Of a DNA stretch of 32,738 nt, positions 22,272 to 30,427 are shown in pieces. The first letter of the stretch is position 1. Each line of letters begins with the position of its first letter. The notes beneath the pieces are model-generated. The model was not told the DNA's origin and made no database searches. It saw nothing but the letters and a program-made list of their open reading frames with translations. The position numbers and the translations under genes were made by a program. Location of the stretch: NCBI GenBank assembly GCA_023257935.1, contig JALRAZ010000117.1:1-32738 (forward strand), in the 5' to 3' direction. The DNA comes from Verrucomicrobiota bacterium. Lineage in GTDB: Bacteria > Verrucomicrobiota > Verrucomicrobiia > Limisphaerales > AAA164-E04.

Positions 22272-22687
22272 GCTTGATTGGGGTGTTCGGTGATCACCGT
22301 ATCATCATGCTCATAGCATGGAGCACAGCAACATAGCAACCTCATTGACCCCGGTCCGTGGTTCCAGAGCTTATGGCGCTTTCCTGGAGGAATACCGATC
22401 GCATCGCCAGCCCTGATCTCCCGGGTGACCTCTCCCACCTTCATGCGCCCCTGCCCCTCTAGGATGAAATAGATCTCCTCTGCCTGAGGATGATAATGCT
22501 CGTCGGTACTACCCCCTGATGGCAGCGTCGCCTCTGCCAAACTCTGATTCCTTATCTCAGCATTGCGGTAGGCAAGCAGTTCGCGGATTTGAGAGCCATC
22601 CTTGGTCGTGAAAGGGGACACCTGATCAACATTGACAACGTCCATGGGCTGAGCATGCACACCCTTTCGGAAAATGAACATCCCCAT
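22268..22687 (-). CDS. Cupin-domain protein
   Basis: 139 residues from ATG 22687; ATG 22681 and ATG 22645 are in frame. A single cupin barrel has the metal motif STDEHYHPQAEEIYFILEGQG and, about 20 residues on, a second motif GDAIGIPPGKRHKLWNHG. It could bind a divalent metal through two His, a Glu and a later His. The C-terminus carries a Cys-rich stretch (LLCCCAPCYEHDD) seen in this cupin group. Substrate unknown. It is the first gene of a coupled cupin-glutaredoxin-lipA unit, transcribed away from the HTH operon. Confidence 0.85.
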   Translation of the reverse strand: MGMFIFRKGVHAQPMDVVNVDQVSPFTTKDGSQIRELLAYRNAEIRNQSLAEATLPSGGSTDEHYHPQAEEIYFILEGQGRMKVGEVTREIRAGDAIGIPPGKRHKLWNHGPGSMRLLCCCAPCYEHDDTVITEHPNQA

Positions 22688-22710
22688 TCGACTTGATCAG
22701 AAGCATGATG

Positions 22711-22728
22711 ATTTACTTTTTGGTAAAT
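22711..22728. promoter_or_regulatory. Inverted repeat, possible operator
   Basis: ATTTAC (22711-22716) and GTAAAT (22723-22728) with a 6-nt centre. It lies downstream of the predicted minus-strand (cupin) start and upstream of the plus-strand -10. The left arm GATTTAC recurs at 22761-22767. Confidence 0.35.
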
Positions 22729-22732
22729 TTTA

Positions 22733-22817
22733 TTAGGATTAACCATTTTATAATGGATTGGATTTACATTTAGGTTAATTTTGCATTGAAAAATCAGCCC
22801 TCCTAATTTAGGTTGAC
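22733..22817. promoter_or_regulatory. Divergent promoter region with three TTAGG repeats and overlapping -10 boxes
   Basis: TTAGGATTA (22733), TTAGGTTAA (22770) and TTAGGTTGA (22808) are direct repeats spaced 37 and 38 nt. A perfect TATAAT at 22749-22754 (plus) sits in the palindrome CCATT-TTAT-AATGG (22743-22756), whose other strand reads TATAAA, so both divergent genes may share one -10 region. ATTAACC (22738-22744) and GGTTAAT (22773-22779) form a further inverted repeat, and CCTAATTTAGG (22802-22812) is a near-palindrome. The interval is markedly AT-rich compared with its neighbours. Confidence 0.5.
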
Positions 22818-22823
22818 GTTGTT

Positions 22824-24125
22824 TTGAGTGAGACTTTTGCAACTTTATTGGCCGAAATGACAGGTGAGGTCTCCGGCATCGCCCTTGCCGAACTCTTGGG
22901 CAAGTCCAGGCCTTACGTGGCGCAGTTGCGCAAGGGCAAGCGCTTACCAACCGACGAGGATCTGGTGTTGCTGGCCCGACGCTTTGGCCCAGATAGGCTC
23001 CAGGAAATGATGTTGCTGGCTTATCACGACCGCCTGGAAAAAAAACTGTTCCAAGACGATGGCTGCCGTCAAAGCGCACAGAGAGCAGTGAGGGCATTGC
23101 TGGGGCGAGCCGGCGCTACCTCGGTAGCTCCAGCGGGTAAGCGAACCTTCGAAACATTCCCCGGACATTTTGAACCTTTGGTCATCATCACCGGAGACAA
23201 GCGAGAAACCCGTGGAAGGCATATCGGGGTCGGCGATTTTGGGGTTCACGCCACAACCACCGCAGACAGTCGATGGATAATGAGCCTCGGGCTTGGGACT
23301 GAGGTCGAACACGTCATCGACAAGGATTTCGTGCTACTGGAAGAAGAAGAGCTCATCCATCGTTACGCTCAAAAGAATTTGCTCGTCATTGGTAGCCCGG
23401 CTGTGAACCACCTAGCCAGACGTATCAACCGCTCATCCATCTTTCGCTTCAACATCAATCACGAAGTGGACGAGGGCCTGGAGGCCATCATCAATCAGGC
23501 CCGCATCAAGTCTCGGTCCAAAGACGAATTGGCTCTATTCTTTCAAGATTCACAGGAAGATCTGACCAAACTGATGCGCTATTTGTTTGTGGGAGGCATC
23601 ATCGATCCAACCTACCCGACGGGTGATTACATCACCTCAACCTATCACAGCATGCCAGGCAATGTGGACCTCGATTTCGGAGTCCTTTCCTTTGCCGCCA
23701 ATCCATTTTATGAAGCCCAATGCCGTGCCGAAGGGAGAGTCAACGACCATGCTTTCGTTTCTATTTTCGCTGCTGGCATCCACCACCCCGCCACCGCTCA
23801 TGCCATCCGTCAGCTTGGTAGCCATGGTCGTAGTAAGCATGTGTTCAGCAATCATCCTTATGGCGGGGTCTTCCGGGTTGAACTGGACCTGAATCAGGCC
23901 TTCTTTTCGGACAGGGTCAGAGAGGGCCTTTTTCAATGGGAAGATGATGCTGACGATCAGAGAGGCTCAATTGAAGACCAAGGAGGCCTGCTGGCTAGCG
24001 AACTGGAATACATGGAAAACGAGCGTCGCTTGGAGAACCTCAATACCCTGCAAATTAGACCAGATCAGGCGGCTGCAGCCAAAGATCTGCTGCACCACCT
24101 TAACCTTGGAGTTTTGGGATCATGA
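22824..24125 (+). CDS. XRE-type HTH protein with uncharacterised sensor-like region
   Basis: 433 residues from TTG 22824 (ATG 22857 would cut the first HTH helix). Residues about 3-60 form a helix-turn-helix (GIALAELLGKSRPYVAQLRKGKRLP). After a linker, about 115-215 looks like a Rossmann-type lobe (LVIITGD, then NLLVIGSPAVNHLARRIN at 185-202). Residues about 265-355 form a second lobe with DLDFGVLSFAANPF, VSIFAAGIHHPATAHAI and HPYGGVFRVELD. From memory the pattern of a GxPxxN segment followed by DxG, NPF and AGxHxxxT recurs in uncharacterised bacterial proteins, but I cannot name the family. A ligand-sensing role is inferred. The TGA overlaps the kinase ATG (ATGA), so it is coupled to sugar-nucleotide genes. 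An acidic tail (about 370-405) precedes the end. Confidence 0.75.
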   Translation: MSETFATLLAEMTGEVSGIALAELLGKSRPYVAQLRKGKRLPTDEDLVLLARRFGPDRLQEMMLLAYHDRLEKKLFQDDGCRQSAQRAVRALLGRAGATSVAPAGKRTFETFPGHFEPLVIITGDKRETRGRHIGVGDFGVHATTTADSRWIMSLGLGTEVEHVIDKDFVLLEEEELIHRYAQKNLLVIGSPAVNHLARRINRSSIFRFNINHEVDEGLEAIINQARIKSRSKDELALFFQDSQEDLTKLMRYLFVGGIIDPTYPTGDYITSTYHSMPGNVDLDFGVLSFAANPFYEAQCRAEGRVNDHAFVSIFAAGIHHPATAHAIRQLGSHGRSKHVFSNHPYGGVFRVELDLNQAFFSDRVREGLFQWEDDADDQRGSIEDQGGLLASELEYMENERRLENLNTLQIRPDQAAAAKDLLHHLNLGVLGS

Positions 24126-25156
24126 GGAAGCGGCACATCAAGACCCATGCTTATCCCCGGGTGGGCCTGGTAGGCAATCCAAGCGACGGCTATCATGGTC
24201 GCACCATTGCTTTCACATTCAGGAATTTCAAGGCAGAGATCCTTCTGGGAGAGGACAGCAGTCGCATCAGTTTTGTCAACCGCGAGTCCAATTTCGATTC
24301 GGTCAGTGATCTCTGTTCCCATATCAGGCTTCACGGCTACTATGGGGGCATCCGACTCCTCAAAGCCGCTATCAAGCGCTTTCACGATTACTGCCTGGAA
24401 GCATCCATTCCGGCGGACTTCGAAAAAAAATTCAAGGTCACCTATAGCTCCAACATCCCTCAGCAAGTCGGGCTGGCTGGATCCAGCGCCATCATCACAG
24501 CCACCTTTCGCGCCTTGATGGCCTTTTATGAAGTCTCCATTGCTCCAGAGGTTTTGCCCAACCTGATCAGAGAAGTAGAAACCCAGGAGCTTGCCATCCC
24601 AGCGGGCCTTCAGGACCGAGTCGTGCAAGTCTACGATTGCCTGGTCTACATGGATTTTAATCAGGAGTACATGGCAACCCATGGACATGGCCTTTATGAA
24701 CCCATCAACCTGGCAGGAGAATGGCCTCCCTTCTACATTGCGTGGCGGGCGGACAGCTCCGAGGGCACCGAAGTGTCCCACAATCGTCTGCGCTACAAAT
24801 ATGATGAGGGCGATCAGGCCGCTCACGATGCCATGCGATTCTGGGCAGATCTGACAGTCAAGGCCAAGGAGGCACTTCTGGAAGGGGATCACGATACACT
24901 CTTTGACTGCATCAACCAAAATTTTGACCGCCGACGAAGCCTGTATGAGACCCTGCGTATCCGGATGAAACCCGAGCACCTCGAGATGGTCACGCTGGCA
25001 CGCGAGTGCGGAGCAAGCGCCAAGTTCGCTGGATCCGGCGGTGCCATTGTGGGAACCTATCGCCATCAAAAAGATTTCAAGCGACTTCGCGATCATCTGC
25101 TTCAAAAGGGCATTCACGTGATTCAGCCTCTTTTCAAGGAGGAACCTCAACTTTGA
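24122..25156 (+). CDS. GHMP kinase, glucuronokinase-like
   Basis: 344 residues. GHMP motifs: substrate-binding VGLVGNPSDGYHGRT (14-28), ATP-binding PQQVGLAGSSAI (113-124) and the late GASAKFAGSGGAIVG (297-311). D165 in AGLQDRVVQVY is the probable catalytic base. The NPSDGYHGR start is characteristic of the plant-type glucuronokinase branch, which makes glucuronate-1-phosphate from glucuronate. Other sugars (such as galacturonate or L-arabinose) cannot be excluded. The product would feed the nucleotidyltransferase encoded next, to give a UDP-sugar. The start overlaps the HTH gene by ATGA and the stop overlaps the next gene by TTGA. A long antisense open frame covers the gene and is a shadow. 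Confidence 0.85.
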   Translation: MRKRHIKTHAYPRVGLVGNPSDGYHGRTIAFTFRNFKAEILLGEDSSRISFVNRESNFDSVSDLCSHIRLHGYYGGIRLLKAAIKRFHDYCLEASIPADFEKKFKVTYSSNIPQQVGLAGSSAIITATFRALMAFYEVSIAPEVLPNLIREVETQELAIPAGLQDRVVQVYDCLVYMDFNQEYMATHGHGLYEPINLAGEWPPFYIAWRADSSEGTEVSHNRLRYKYDEGDQAAHDAMRFWADLTVKAKEALLEGDHDTLFDCINQNFDRRRSLYETLRIRMKPEHLEMVTLARECGASAKFAGSGGAIVGTYRHQKDFKRLRDHLLQKGIHVIQPLFKEEPQL

Positions 25157-26055
25157 TACGCAAGGCCATCATCCCAGCTGCAGGCTACGGCACCCGATTC
25201 CTGCCCGCTTCCAAGGCAATCCCCAAGGAGCTGATCCCGGTGGTAGACAAACCCACCATTCAGTATGTCGTTGAGGAAGCCGTGGCTGCGGGAATCAACG
25301 AAATCCTGATCATTATCAGTCGGGGCAAAGAAGCCATCTGCTCTCACTTCAATCCCGATCCCGTCTTGGAGGATTTGCTCCGCCAAAAAGGCAGAGAAAG
25401 CTCGCTAGAGACCCTGAAGAGCCTGCAGGAAAAGGCCCAGATTCACTTTATCTACCAGGAGGAAATGAAAGGCCTTGGAGATGCTGTCCTATGCGCTCGG
25501 GACTTTGCCGGACAGGAAACAGTAGCGATCTTACTAGGAGATACCATCCTTCACCATGCCTCGCCCCCTTCTCCTCTGGAGGGTATGATGGAGGTCCATC
25601 GCAACCGAGGAGGCTCAGTCATCGCGGTTCGCCGAGTCCCCAGGCAGCGAGTCAGTCAATATGGTGTGATCTCAGGCCAGCCCATCGACCCACGGCTGAC
25701 ACGCATTCAAGGTATGGTTGAAAAACCCAAACCAGAGGAAGCACCCAGCCTACTGGCGGTGTCAGCTCGTTACCTGGTCACACCCCAGCTTTTCGAATGC
25801 TTGGCCGATACCTTGCCCGGAGTGGGTGGCGAAATCCAGATCACCGATGCCCTGGATCAACTCTGCCGTCGCGAAGTGGTCTATGGCTACGAATTTGATG
25901 GCATCAGGCTGGATATAGGCAACCAGCTAGAATACATCAAAAGCAACTTAATGCTTGGGCTGCACGAGCCCGCGATGCGTGAGGCACTCCTGCAATTCAT
26001 GGCCGAACAGGTATCCATTCATGGATCGGCAAACCCTGCCGCCTCAGAAGGCTAG
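25153..26055 (+). CDS. galU: UTP-sugar-1-phosphate uridylyltransferase, GalU-type
   Basis: 300 residues from TTG 25153, whose TTGA overlaps the kinase stop; homology begins at that codon (LIRKAIIPAAGYGTRFLPAS). Nucleotidyltransferase motifs: PAAGYGTRFLPASKAIPKELIPVVDKP, VAILLGDTIL (metal-binding Asp), a MVEKPKPEEAPS segment and GGEIQITDAL. The family transfers UMP from UTP to glucose-1-phosphate. Here the coupled glucuronokinase-like gene suggests it may use glucuronate-1-phosphate or have broad specificity. The tail ends with a Ser/Ala-rich extension. Its 3' end overlaps convergent hrpB by 4 nt. The symbol is assigned by family, not by demonstrated substrate. Confidence 0.9.
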   Translation: MIRKAIIPAAGYGTRFLPASKAIPKELIPVVDKPTIQYVVEEAVAAGINEILIIISRGKEAICSHFNPDPVLEDLLRQKGRESSLETLKSLQEKAQIHFIYQEEMKGLGDAVLCARDFAGQETVAILLGDTILHHASPPSPLEGMMEVHRNRGGSVIAVRRVPRQRVSQYGVISGQPIDPRLTRIQGMVEKPKPEEAPSLLAVSARYLVTPQLFECLADTLPGVGGEIQITDALDQLCRREVVYGYEFDGIRLDIGNQLEYIKSNLMLGLHEPAMREALLQFMAEQVSIHGSANPAASEG

Positions 26056-28595
26056 CGCCAGGTGTGCTTGGGGTATCGGCGTTGCAATTCGCGCTTGATA
26101 GCAGGATAGTGTTCTTTCCAGAAACCGGCTAAATCCTGGGTGATTTGAACGGGTCGCATGTTGGGAGCCAGAATATGCACGGTCAACCCCACTTTCTGCA
26201 TGGCAAGCCTCGGGAGTGTATCCACCTCGTATAATTCTTGAATACGCATGGAAATATAGGGCGAAGCTTCGGCACTGTAGGTCAGTTTGGGGGCCTTGCC
26301 ACTGGGCAGAGTTATTTTCTCTGGGGCATGCTTGTCGAGTAACAACTGCTGCGCTGGATTGAGCCACTGTTTGAGCCAGGGCATGACCGGGCGCTCTTTG
26401 ATATCTTTGTAGCCAAAGCCCCCCAGACAGATTGATTCCAAAATCGAGCGACGCCCTGCATCATCCAAAATGGGAAGTTCCAACTCAGGGCAGGTCTGCG
26501 ACAACCAATTAAGGCGCAGAACCCATTGTTCCACGCGGTGATCCCAGCATTTGAGCGTCAACTCGCCTTCGTCAACCTTGCTGGCCAAAAGCGCGGCCGC
26601 TTCCGCTTCGGGAGGGGGTTCAAGACGTTTGGCTGATAACATCAAGCCACGGAAAGTCTCCTGCTGGGCGGCCACCACCCGCCGTATGGAAGGTTCCCAA
26701 AGCACCACCGCGGAGGTTTGAAAGTCATCAGGAAAAAACTCATGCAACCAATTGATATCAACTTGGGTTGCTAAAGAAAGCAGTGTCTGCACTTCACCAT
26801 CATGACGACCAATTTCTCTGATCTCCGCTGCCACAAACAGCTCAGCTCCATGCACCACGCTTTCGCGAGCCAAATCCCCACGGCGGCCGTGGACCAGTTC
26901 GCATCGCAGGGTGCCTCGGTCTAGGCGTATCGCCAGTCGATCGGAAAAACCCAAAAGCAGACACTTTTGAATGAGTGCGTCATCGACAACGCGCGGCTCC
27001 ACATCAAGCCCCTCCTTGCTTGCGATCCGAAGGAAGTGCTGCAGCAAGGGCTTGACGGCTCGAGCAGCCTGAGCATGGATTCCAAGGGCCTTGCAGGCAG
27101 AAAGGTTGAATTGATTCTGACTGGCATAGCTCCACGCGCGCATCAGAAGGAAAAAGTCTGATACCGTCTGTTCGCCAAGCAGATCCTCCCGGCGCTCGCG
27201 CGTTGATCGGTCCAGTTTTCTGATCAAAAGGTCCCTGCCTTGGGTAAGCGCAGCAATGAGAGCGGCCTGATAAACACAGCCCAGCTGTTGGGCAGCCAGT
27301 AACATGCGGCCATAACGAGGATGGAGCGGGAAAGCCAACATCTGTCGGCCGAGCTCGGTGATGGTTTCCTCCGGATCCAATGCACCCAGATCTTTGAGCA
27401 AGTTGAGCGCATCGCGGAGTCGCTGTTCATCGGGTGGTTCAAGCCAGCGAAAAGCATCAAGCGACTCCACACCTGCTGCTTTTAAGCTGAGGAGCACTTC
27501 CGCCAAGTCCAGTCGCCTGACTTCAGGTAATTCCGCTGCAGGGCGATGATCATGTTCTCTTTCTGTCCAGAGACGCACACATGTCCCAGGGCGCGTCCGG
27601 CCAGCACGCCCTGCCCGCTGATCTGCCGAGGCCTGACTGATTTTTTCAATCAACAGGGTATTCATGCCACGGTAGGGGTCGTAACGAGCGATGCGGGCTA
27701 AACCGCTATCAATAACCAATTCGATTCCCTGAATGGTCAGGGATGTTTCAGCCACGTTGGTAGCCACCACCACCTTGGGTTGTGGGTGCACTGAAACTGC
27801 CAGATCCTGCTGCGAGTTGGGCAATTCACCGTGCAGCGGCAAGAGGATATGGCCTTTGACTGCGGACTCATGCCGAAGAGCCTGAAGTGTCTTATCAATC
27901 TCATAAGCTCCTGGCATGAAGATAAGCACATCTCCCTTGCCCCCTGCTTGGATGTAACGACTGAAGGCATTGGCAGCCTGATCCCAGATGGGCATTCGTT
28001 CATCGACTTCTGAGGCAGTCAGGTGCTTCACATCGACAGGAAAAGTACGCCCCTTTGAAACAAGGTCGGCACAGGGGTTGAGGTATTCCTTCAGACGCTC
28101 AGCCTCAAGGGTGGCGGACATGACCACCAGTTTCAAATCAGGTCTGCAACCAGCTTGCAAATCCAGCGCCCTGCCCAAGGTAATATCTCCATAGAGATGT
28201 CGTTCATGGAACTCATCGAAGATGATCGCACTGATCCCTTTAAGAGAAGGATCCTGTATCAGCTGGCGCAACAGGATCCCCTCGGTCACGAAACGGATTC
28301 GGGTTTGGTCGGAGATTTGTTTCTCAAACCGAATCTGGTAGCCGACTTCTCCTCCAAGGCTTACCCCACGCTCTTGAGCCACGCGCTGGGCCAGCATCCT
28401 GGCAGCCAGCCTACGTGGCTGAAGCACCACCACTTCGCCATCACCAAGGGCCCCATCATCCAGCATCATCTGGGGTATTTGGGTACTCTTGCCCGATCCG
28501 GTGGGAGCAGAGATGATGAGTCGGGAATGAACACTCAGTGCTTCCTTGAGCAAAGGTCTCAGCTCTTCGATGGGCAGTGATTGATCCGAAGTCAC
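26052..28595 (-). CDS. hrpB: ATP-dependent helicase HrpB
   Basis: 847 residues, GTG start. A DExH-box helicase with Walker A SAPTGSGKSTQ (29-39), motif II DEFH (IIFDEFHERH), motif III MSATLEAERL, and motif VI in QRAGRAGRTRPGTCVRLW, plus the C-terminal HrpB domain ending in RPVQITQDLAGFWKEHYPAIKRELQRRYPKHTWR-like sequence. Length matches the family (about 820). In bacteria HrpB is an RNA/DNA helicase of unsettled role. The gene lies 93 nt after rpsU with a terminator between, and its leader contains a 3-copy 8-bp tandem repeat. The 3' end overlaps convergent galU by 4 nt. Confidence 0.95.
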   Translation of the reverse strand: MTSDQSLPIEELRPLLKEALSVHSRLIISAPTGSGKSTQIPQMMLDDGALGDGEVVVLQPRRLAARMLAQRVAQERGVSLGGEVGYQIRFEKQISDQTRIRFVTEGILLRQLIQDPSLKGISAIIFDEFHERHLYGDITLGRALDLQAGCRPDLKLVVMSATLEAERLKEYLNPCADLVSKGRTFPVDVKHLTASEVDERMPIWDQAANAFSRYIQAGGKGDVLIFMPGAYEIDKTLQALRHESAVKGHILLPLHGELPNSQQDLAVSVHPQPKVVVATNVAETSLTIQGIELVIDSGLARIARYDPYRGMNTLLIEKISQASADQRAGRAGRTRPGTCVRLWTEREHDHRPAAELPEVRRLDLAEVLLSLKAAGVESLDAFRWLEPPDEQRLRDALNLLKDLGALDPEETITELGRQMLAFPLHPRYGRMLLAAQQLGCVYQAALIAALTQGRDLLIRKLDRSTRERREDLLGEQTVSDFFLLMRAWSYASQNQFNLSACKALGIHAQAARAVKPLLQHFLRIASKEGLDVEPRVVDDALIQKCLLLGFSDRLAIRLDRGTLRCELVHGRRGDLARESVVHGAELFVAAEIREIGRHDGEVQTLLSLATQVDINWLHEFFPDDFQTSAVVLWEPSIRRVVAAQQETFRGLMLSAKRLEPPPEAEAAALLASKVDEGELTLKCWDHRVEQWVLRLNWLSQTCPELELPILDDAGRRSILESICLGGFGYKDIKERPVMPWLKQWLNPAQQLLLDKHAPEKITLPSGKAPKLTYSAEASPYISMRIQELYEVDTLPRLAMQKVGLTVHILAPNMRPVQITQDLAGFWKEHYPAIKRELQRRYPKHTWR

Positions 28596-28597
28596 AG

Positions 28598-28625
28598 GGT
28601 CAGAAGGTCAAGGGGTCAAAGGGCA
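28598..28625. repeat. 8-bp tandem repeat in hrpB leader
   Basis: GGTCAGAA, GGTCAAGG and GGTCAAAG in exact 8-nt register, plus a partial fourth copy (GGCA). It starts 2 nt upstream of the hrpB GTG, so on the transcript it is a run of TGACC/TTGACC units in the ribosome-binding zone. Copy number could vary by slippage. Confidence 0.6.
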
Positions 28626-28655
28626 AAAAAAACCGAGGCCCGTGTTGGACCTCGG
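28625..28655 (-). terminator. Terminator after rpsU
   Basis: On the minus strand CCGAGG (28655-28650) pairs with CCTCGG (28638-28633), with further C-G pairs inside, followed by eight T. It lies 34 nt beyond the rpsU stop and upstream of hrpB, so the two are separate units or partly coupled by read-through. Confidence 0.8.
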
Positions 28656-28688
28656 CTGAAAGTAAGACACAGTCTGTAGACACACAGA

Positions 28689-28886
28689 TCAATAATCTGC
28701 GTATCGAGTAGCCAGCATCTGAGAGAACTTTGAGACTTTCATCTTGCGGCGCTTGCGCTCGCATGGTTTCTCGAAGTGGCGGTTGTTGCGTACCTGCTTG
28801 AGGGTACCCTCGCGGTCGAGTTTTTTCTTCAAACGACGCAGGGCTTTATCAACGGATTCACCTTTTTTGATTTTAACTTCGCTCAA
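28689..28886 (-). CDS. rpsU: 30S ribosomal protein S21
   Basis: 65 residues from TTG 28886. Contains the S21 core VKIKKGESVDKALRRLKKKLDREG and RRHFEKP-type segment (NRHFEKPCERKRRKMK), highly basic as expected for this late-assembling small-subunit protein. TTG is the first in-frame start that preserves the conserved MxEVKIKKGE opening. A purine-rich stretch (GAGAGGA) lies about 11-12 nt upstream and may serve as the ribosome site. The C-terminus ends in an aromatic RYADY. It is divergent from the sugar-oxidoreductase gene and has a terminator. Confidence 0.96.
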   Translation of the reverse strand: MSEVKIKKGESVDKALRRLKKKLDREGTLKQVRNNRHFEKPCERKRRKMKVSKFSQMLATRYADY

Positions 28887-29135
28887 TGATATTCACATCC
28901 TCTCTAGACTGACTTTCGTCACGATTAAAACGTCGTGTTACGATAAGAGCGAAAAAACATGATTAATAGGCATGCTCCTGTCAATGCTGAAATCTGAAAA
29001 TAGGCATATCGTGGGTATGGCTCATTGGGGGATCATCAAGTTAGGGTCCCATGTTGAGTCCTTGAGAATGATAAAGAACTTGCCCCCAAACTGAACCACG
29101 CCAAAAATGTCTACTCAACCGACAAGTAGGATATA

Positions 29136-29141
29136 AAGGAG
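29136..29141 (+). promoter_or_regulatory. Strong Shine-Dalgarno site of the oxidoreductase gene
   Basis: AAGGAG ends 7 nt before the ATG at 29149. It is the clearest ribosome site in the window, where most genes show none, so this gene is probably well translated. Confidence 0.7.
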
Positions 29142-29148
29142 ATAAACA

Positions 29149-30306
29149 ATGGACAAAGTGCGCATAGGCATAGCCGGCATGGGCAACATGGGCCAATACC
29201 ATGCCAATTACCTAATGAAGGGGGAAGTCGCTAGGGCGGAACTGACGGCCGTCTGCAGCACCTCACCTCACAAGCTGACATCCTATGAGGACAAGGTTCA
29301 GATTTTCAGCGACGCCGAAGCCATGATCCGTAGCGGCTCCATTGATGCCATCCTGATCGCTACACCCCATTACCAGCATACCTCACTGGGCATAGCAGCG
29401 ATCGAGCAGGGCATCCACTTGATGGTGGAAAAGCCCATTTCCGCCCACAAGGCGGATGCCGAACGATTGATAGCTGTTGCCGAAAAACATCCGGAAATCA
29501 TTTTTGGAGGCATGTTTCAACTCCGTACCGAGCCTCGATACCTCAAGCTCAAGCAATTGATTGCATCGGGTGAACTGGGTGAGATTGTTCGCATGAACTG
29601 GATCATCACTGACTGGTATCGCACTGAAGCTTACTATGCCTCGGGTGGCTGGCGTGCCACCTGGAAAGGCGAGGGCGGCGGGGTCCTGCTCAACCAGTGC
29701 CTCCATCAACTCGATGCCCTGCAATGGATGATTGGTATGCCAAAACGAGTCCGAGGCTTTGCCCAGCTAGGAAGATTTCACGACATTGAAGTGGAGGACA
29801 ATGTCACCGCCTATTTGGAATACCCCAACGGCGCTACTGGAGTATTCATCTCCTCCACGGGTGAGGCACCAGGAAGCAATCGCCTGGAGTTAGCGGGCAC
29901 TCGGGGTAAAGTGGTGCTTGAGAATGACAGGATTGCCTTTACCCGAAACGAATCCTGCATGCTGGAGCACAGCAGAACCTCTTCCATCGGCTTTTCAAAA
30001 CCTGAGGTCTGGGATGTCACCATTCCTTTTGGCAACGCCACCCTCCCCCATGCCATCCTGATGCGGAATTTTGTTGAGGCCATCCTTGATGGTAGCCCGC
30101 TCATTGCCCCCGGTAAGGAGGGCATCCACTCGGTGGAACTGGCGAATGTCCTGCTTTATTCCTCTCTGGTTGATCAATCCATCGACATGCCCATGGATAG
30201 CAAGGCCTTCGAGGACAAACTCCAGCAGCTCATCGCCAATTCAACTCATGAAAAGAAAGTGGTTGAAATCTCGGGTGAGGACTTTGCTAGCTCCTTCAAC
30301 CGCTGA
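29149..30306 (+). CDS. Gfo/Idh/MocA-family NAD(P)-dependent oxidoreductase
   Basis: 385 residues. The N-terminal Rossmann fold has the nucleotide loop GIAGMGNMGQYHA (8-20), and ATPHYQHTSLGIAAIEQG is followed by the conserved catalytic EKP (VEKPISAHK). The C-terminal alpha/beta domain carries GGGVLLNQCLHQLDALQWM, matching the family GG.h..xxHxxD region where the His/Asp bind sugar. Enzymes of this family oxidise or reduce sugars, inositols and similar compounds; the exact substrate is not predictable. It is cytoplasmic, with no signal peptide. Downstream are a Uma2-like gene (121-nt gap) and a sugar isomerase, suggesting a small catabolic unit. Confidence 0.93.
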   Translation: MDKVRIGIAGMGNMGQYHANYLMKGEVARAELTAVCSTSPHKLTSYEDKVQIFSDAEAMIRSGSIDAILIATPHYQHTSLGIAAIEQGIHLMVEKPISAHKADAERLIAVAEKHPEIIFGGMFQLRTEPRYLKLKQLIASGELGEIVRMNWIITDWYRTEAYYASGGWRATWKGEGGGVLLNQCLHQLDALQWMIGMPKRVRGFAQLGRFHDIEVEDNVTAYLEYPNGATGVFISSTGEAPGSNRLELAGTRGKVVLENDRIAFTRNESCMLEHSRTSSIGFSKPEVWDVTIPFGNATLPHAILMRNFVEAILDGSPLIAPGKEGIHSVELANVLLYSSLVDQSIDMPMDSKAFEDKLQQLIANSTHEKKVVEISGEDFASSFNR

Positions 30307-30427
30307 AAACAGGTTGGTTGGCACAGGCAACCACATCACTGCCGCACAAAAGATACTGAATTTGACTCGATTATGCCCGCGGCACGCTGCCATGATGAGA
30401 TCTATCGATTAGACAGCTAGAATCCCT

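Noticed and set aside
24065-25150. 361-codon minus-strand frame covering the GHMP kinase gene
   Set aside because: It is the antisense of a gene with full GHMP motifs and coupled overlaps. Its product has no recognisable domain and its composition is what codon-position mirroring gives.
30312-30335. Small hairpin (TGGTTG/CAACCA) between the oxidoreductase and Uma2 genes
   Set aside because: Six-bp stem without a T tract; cannot be told from chance.
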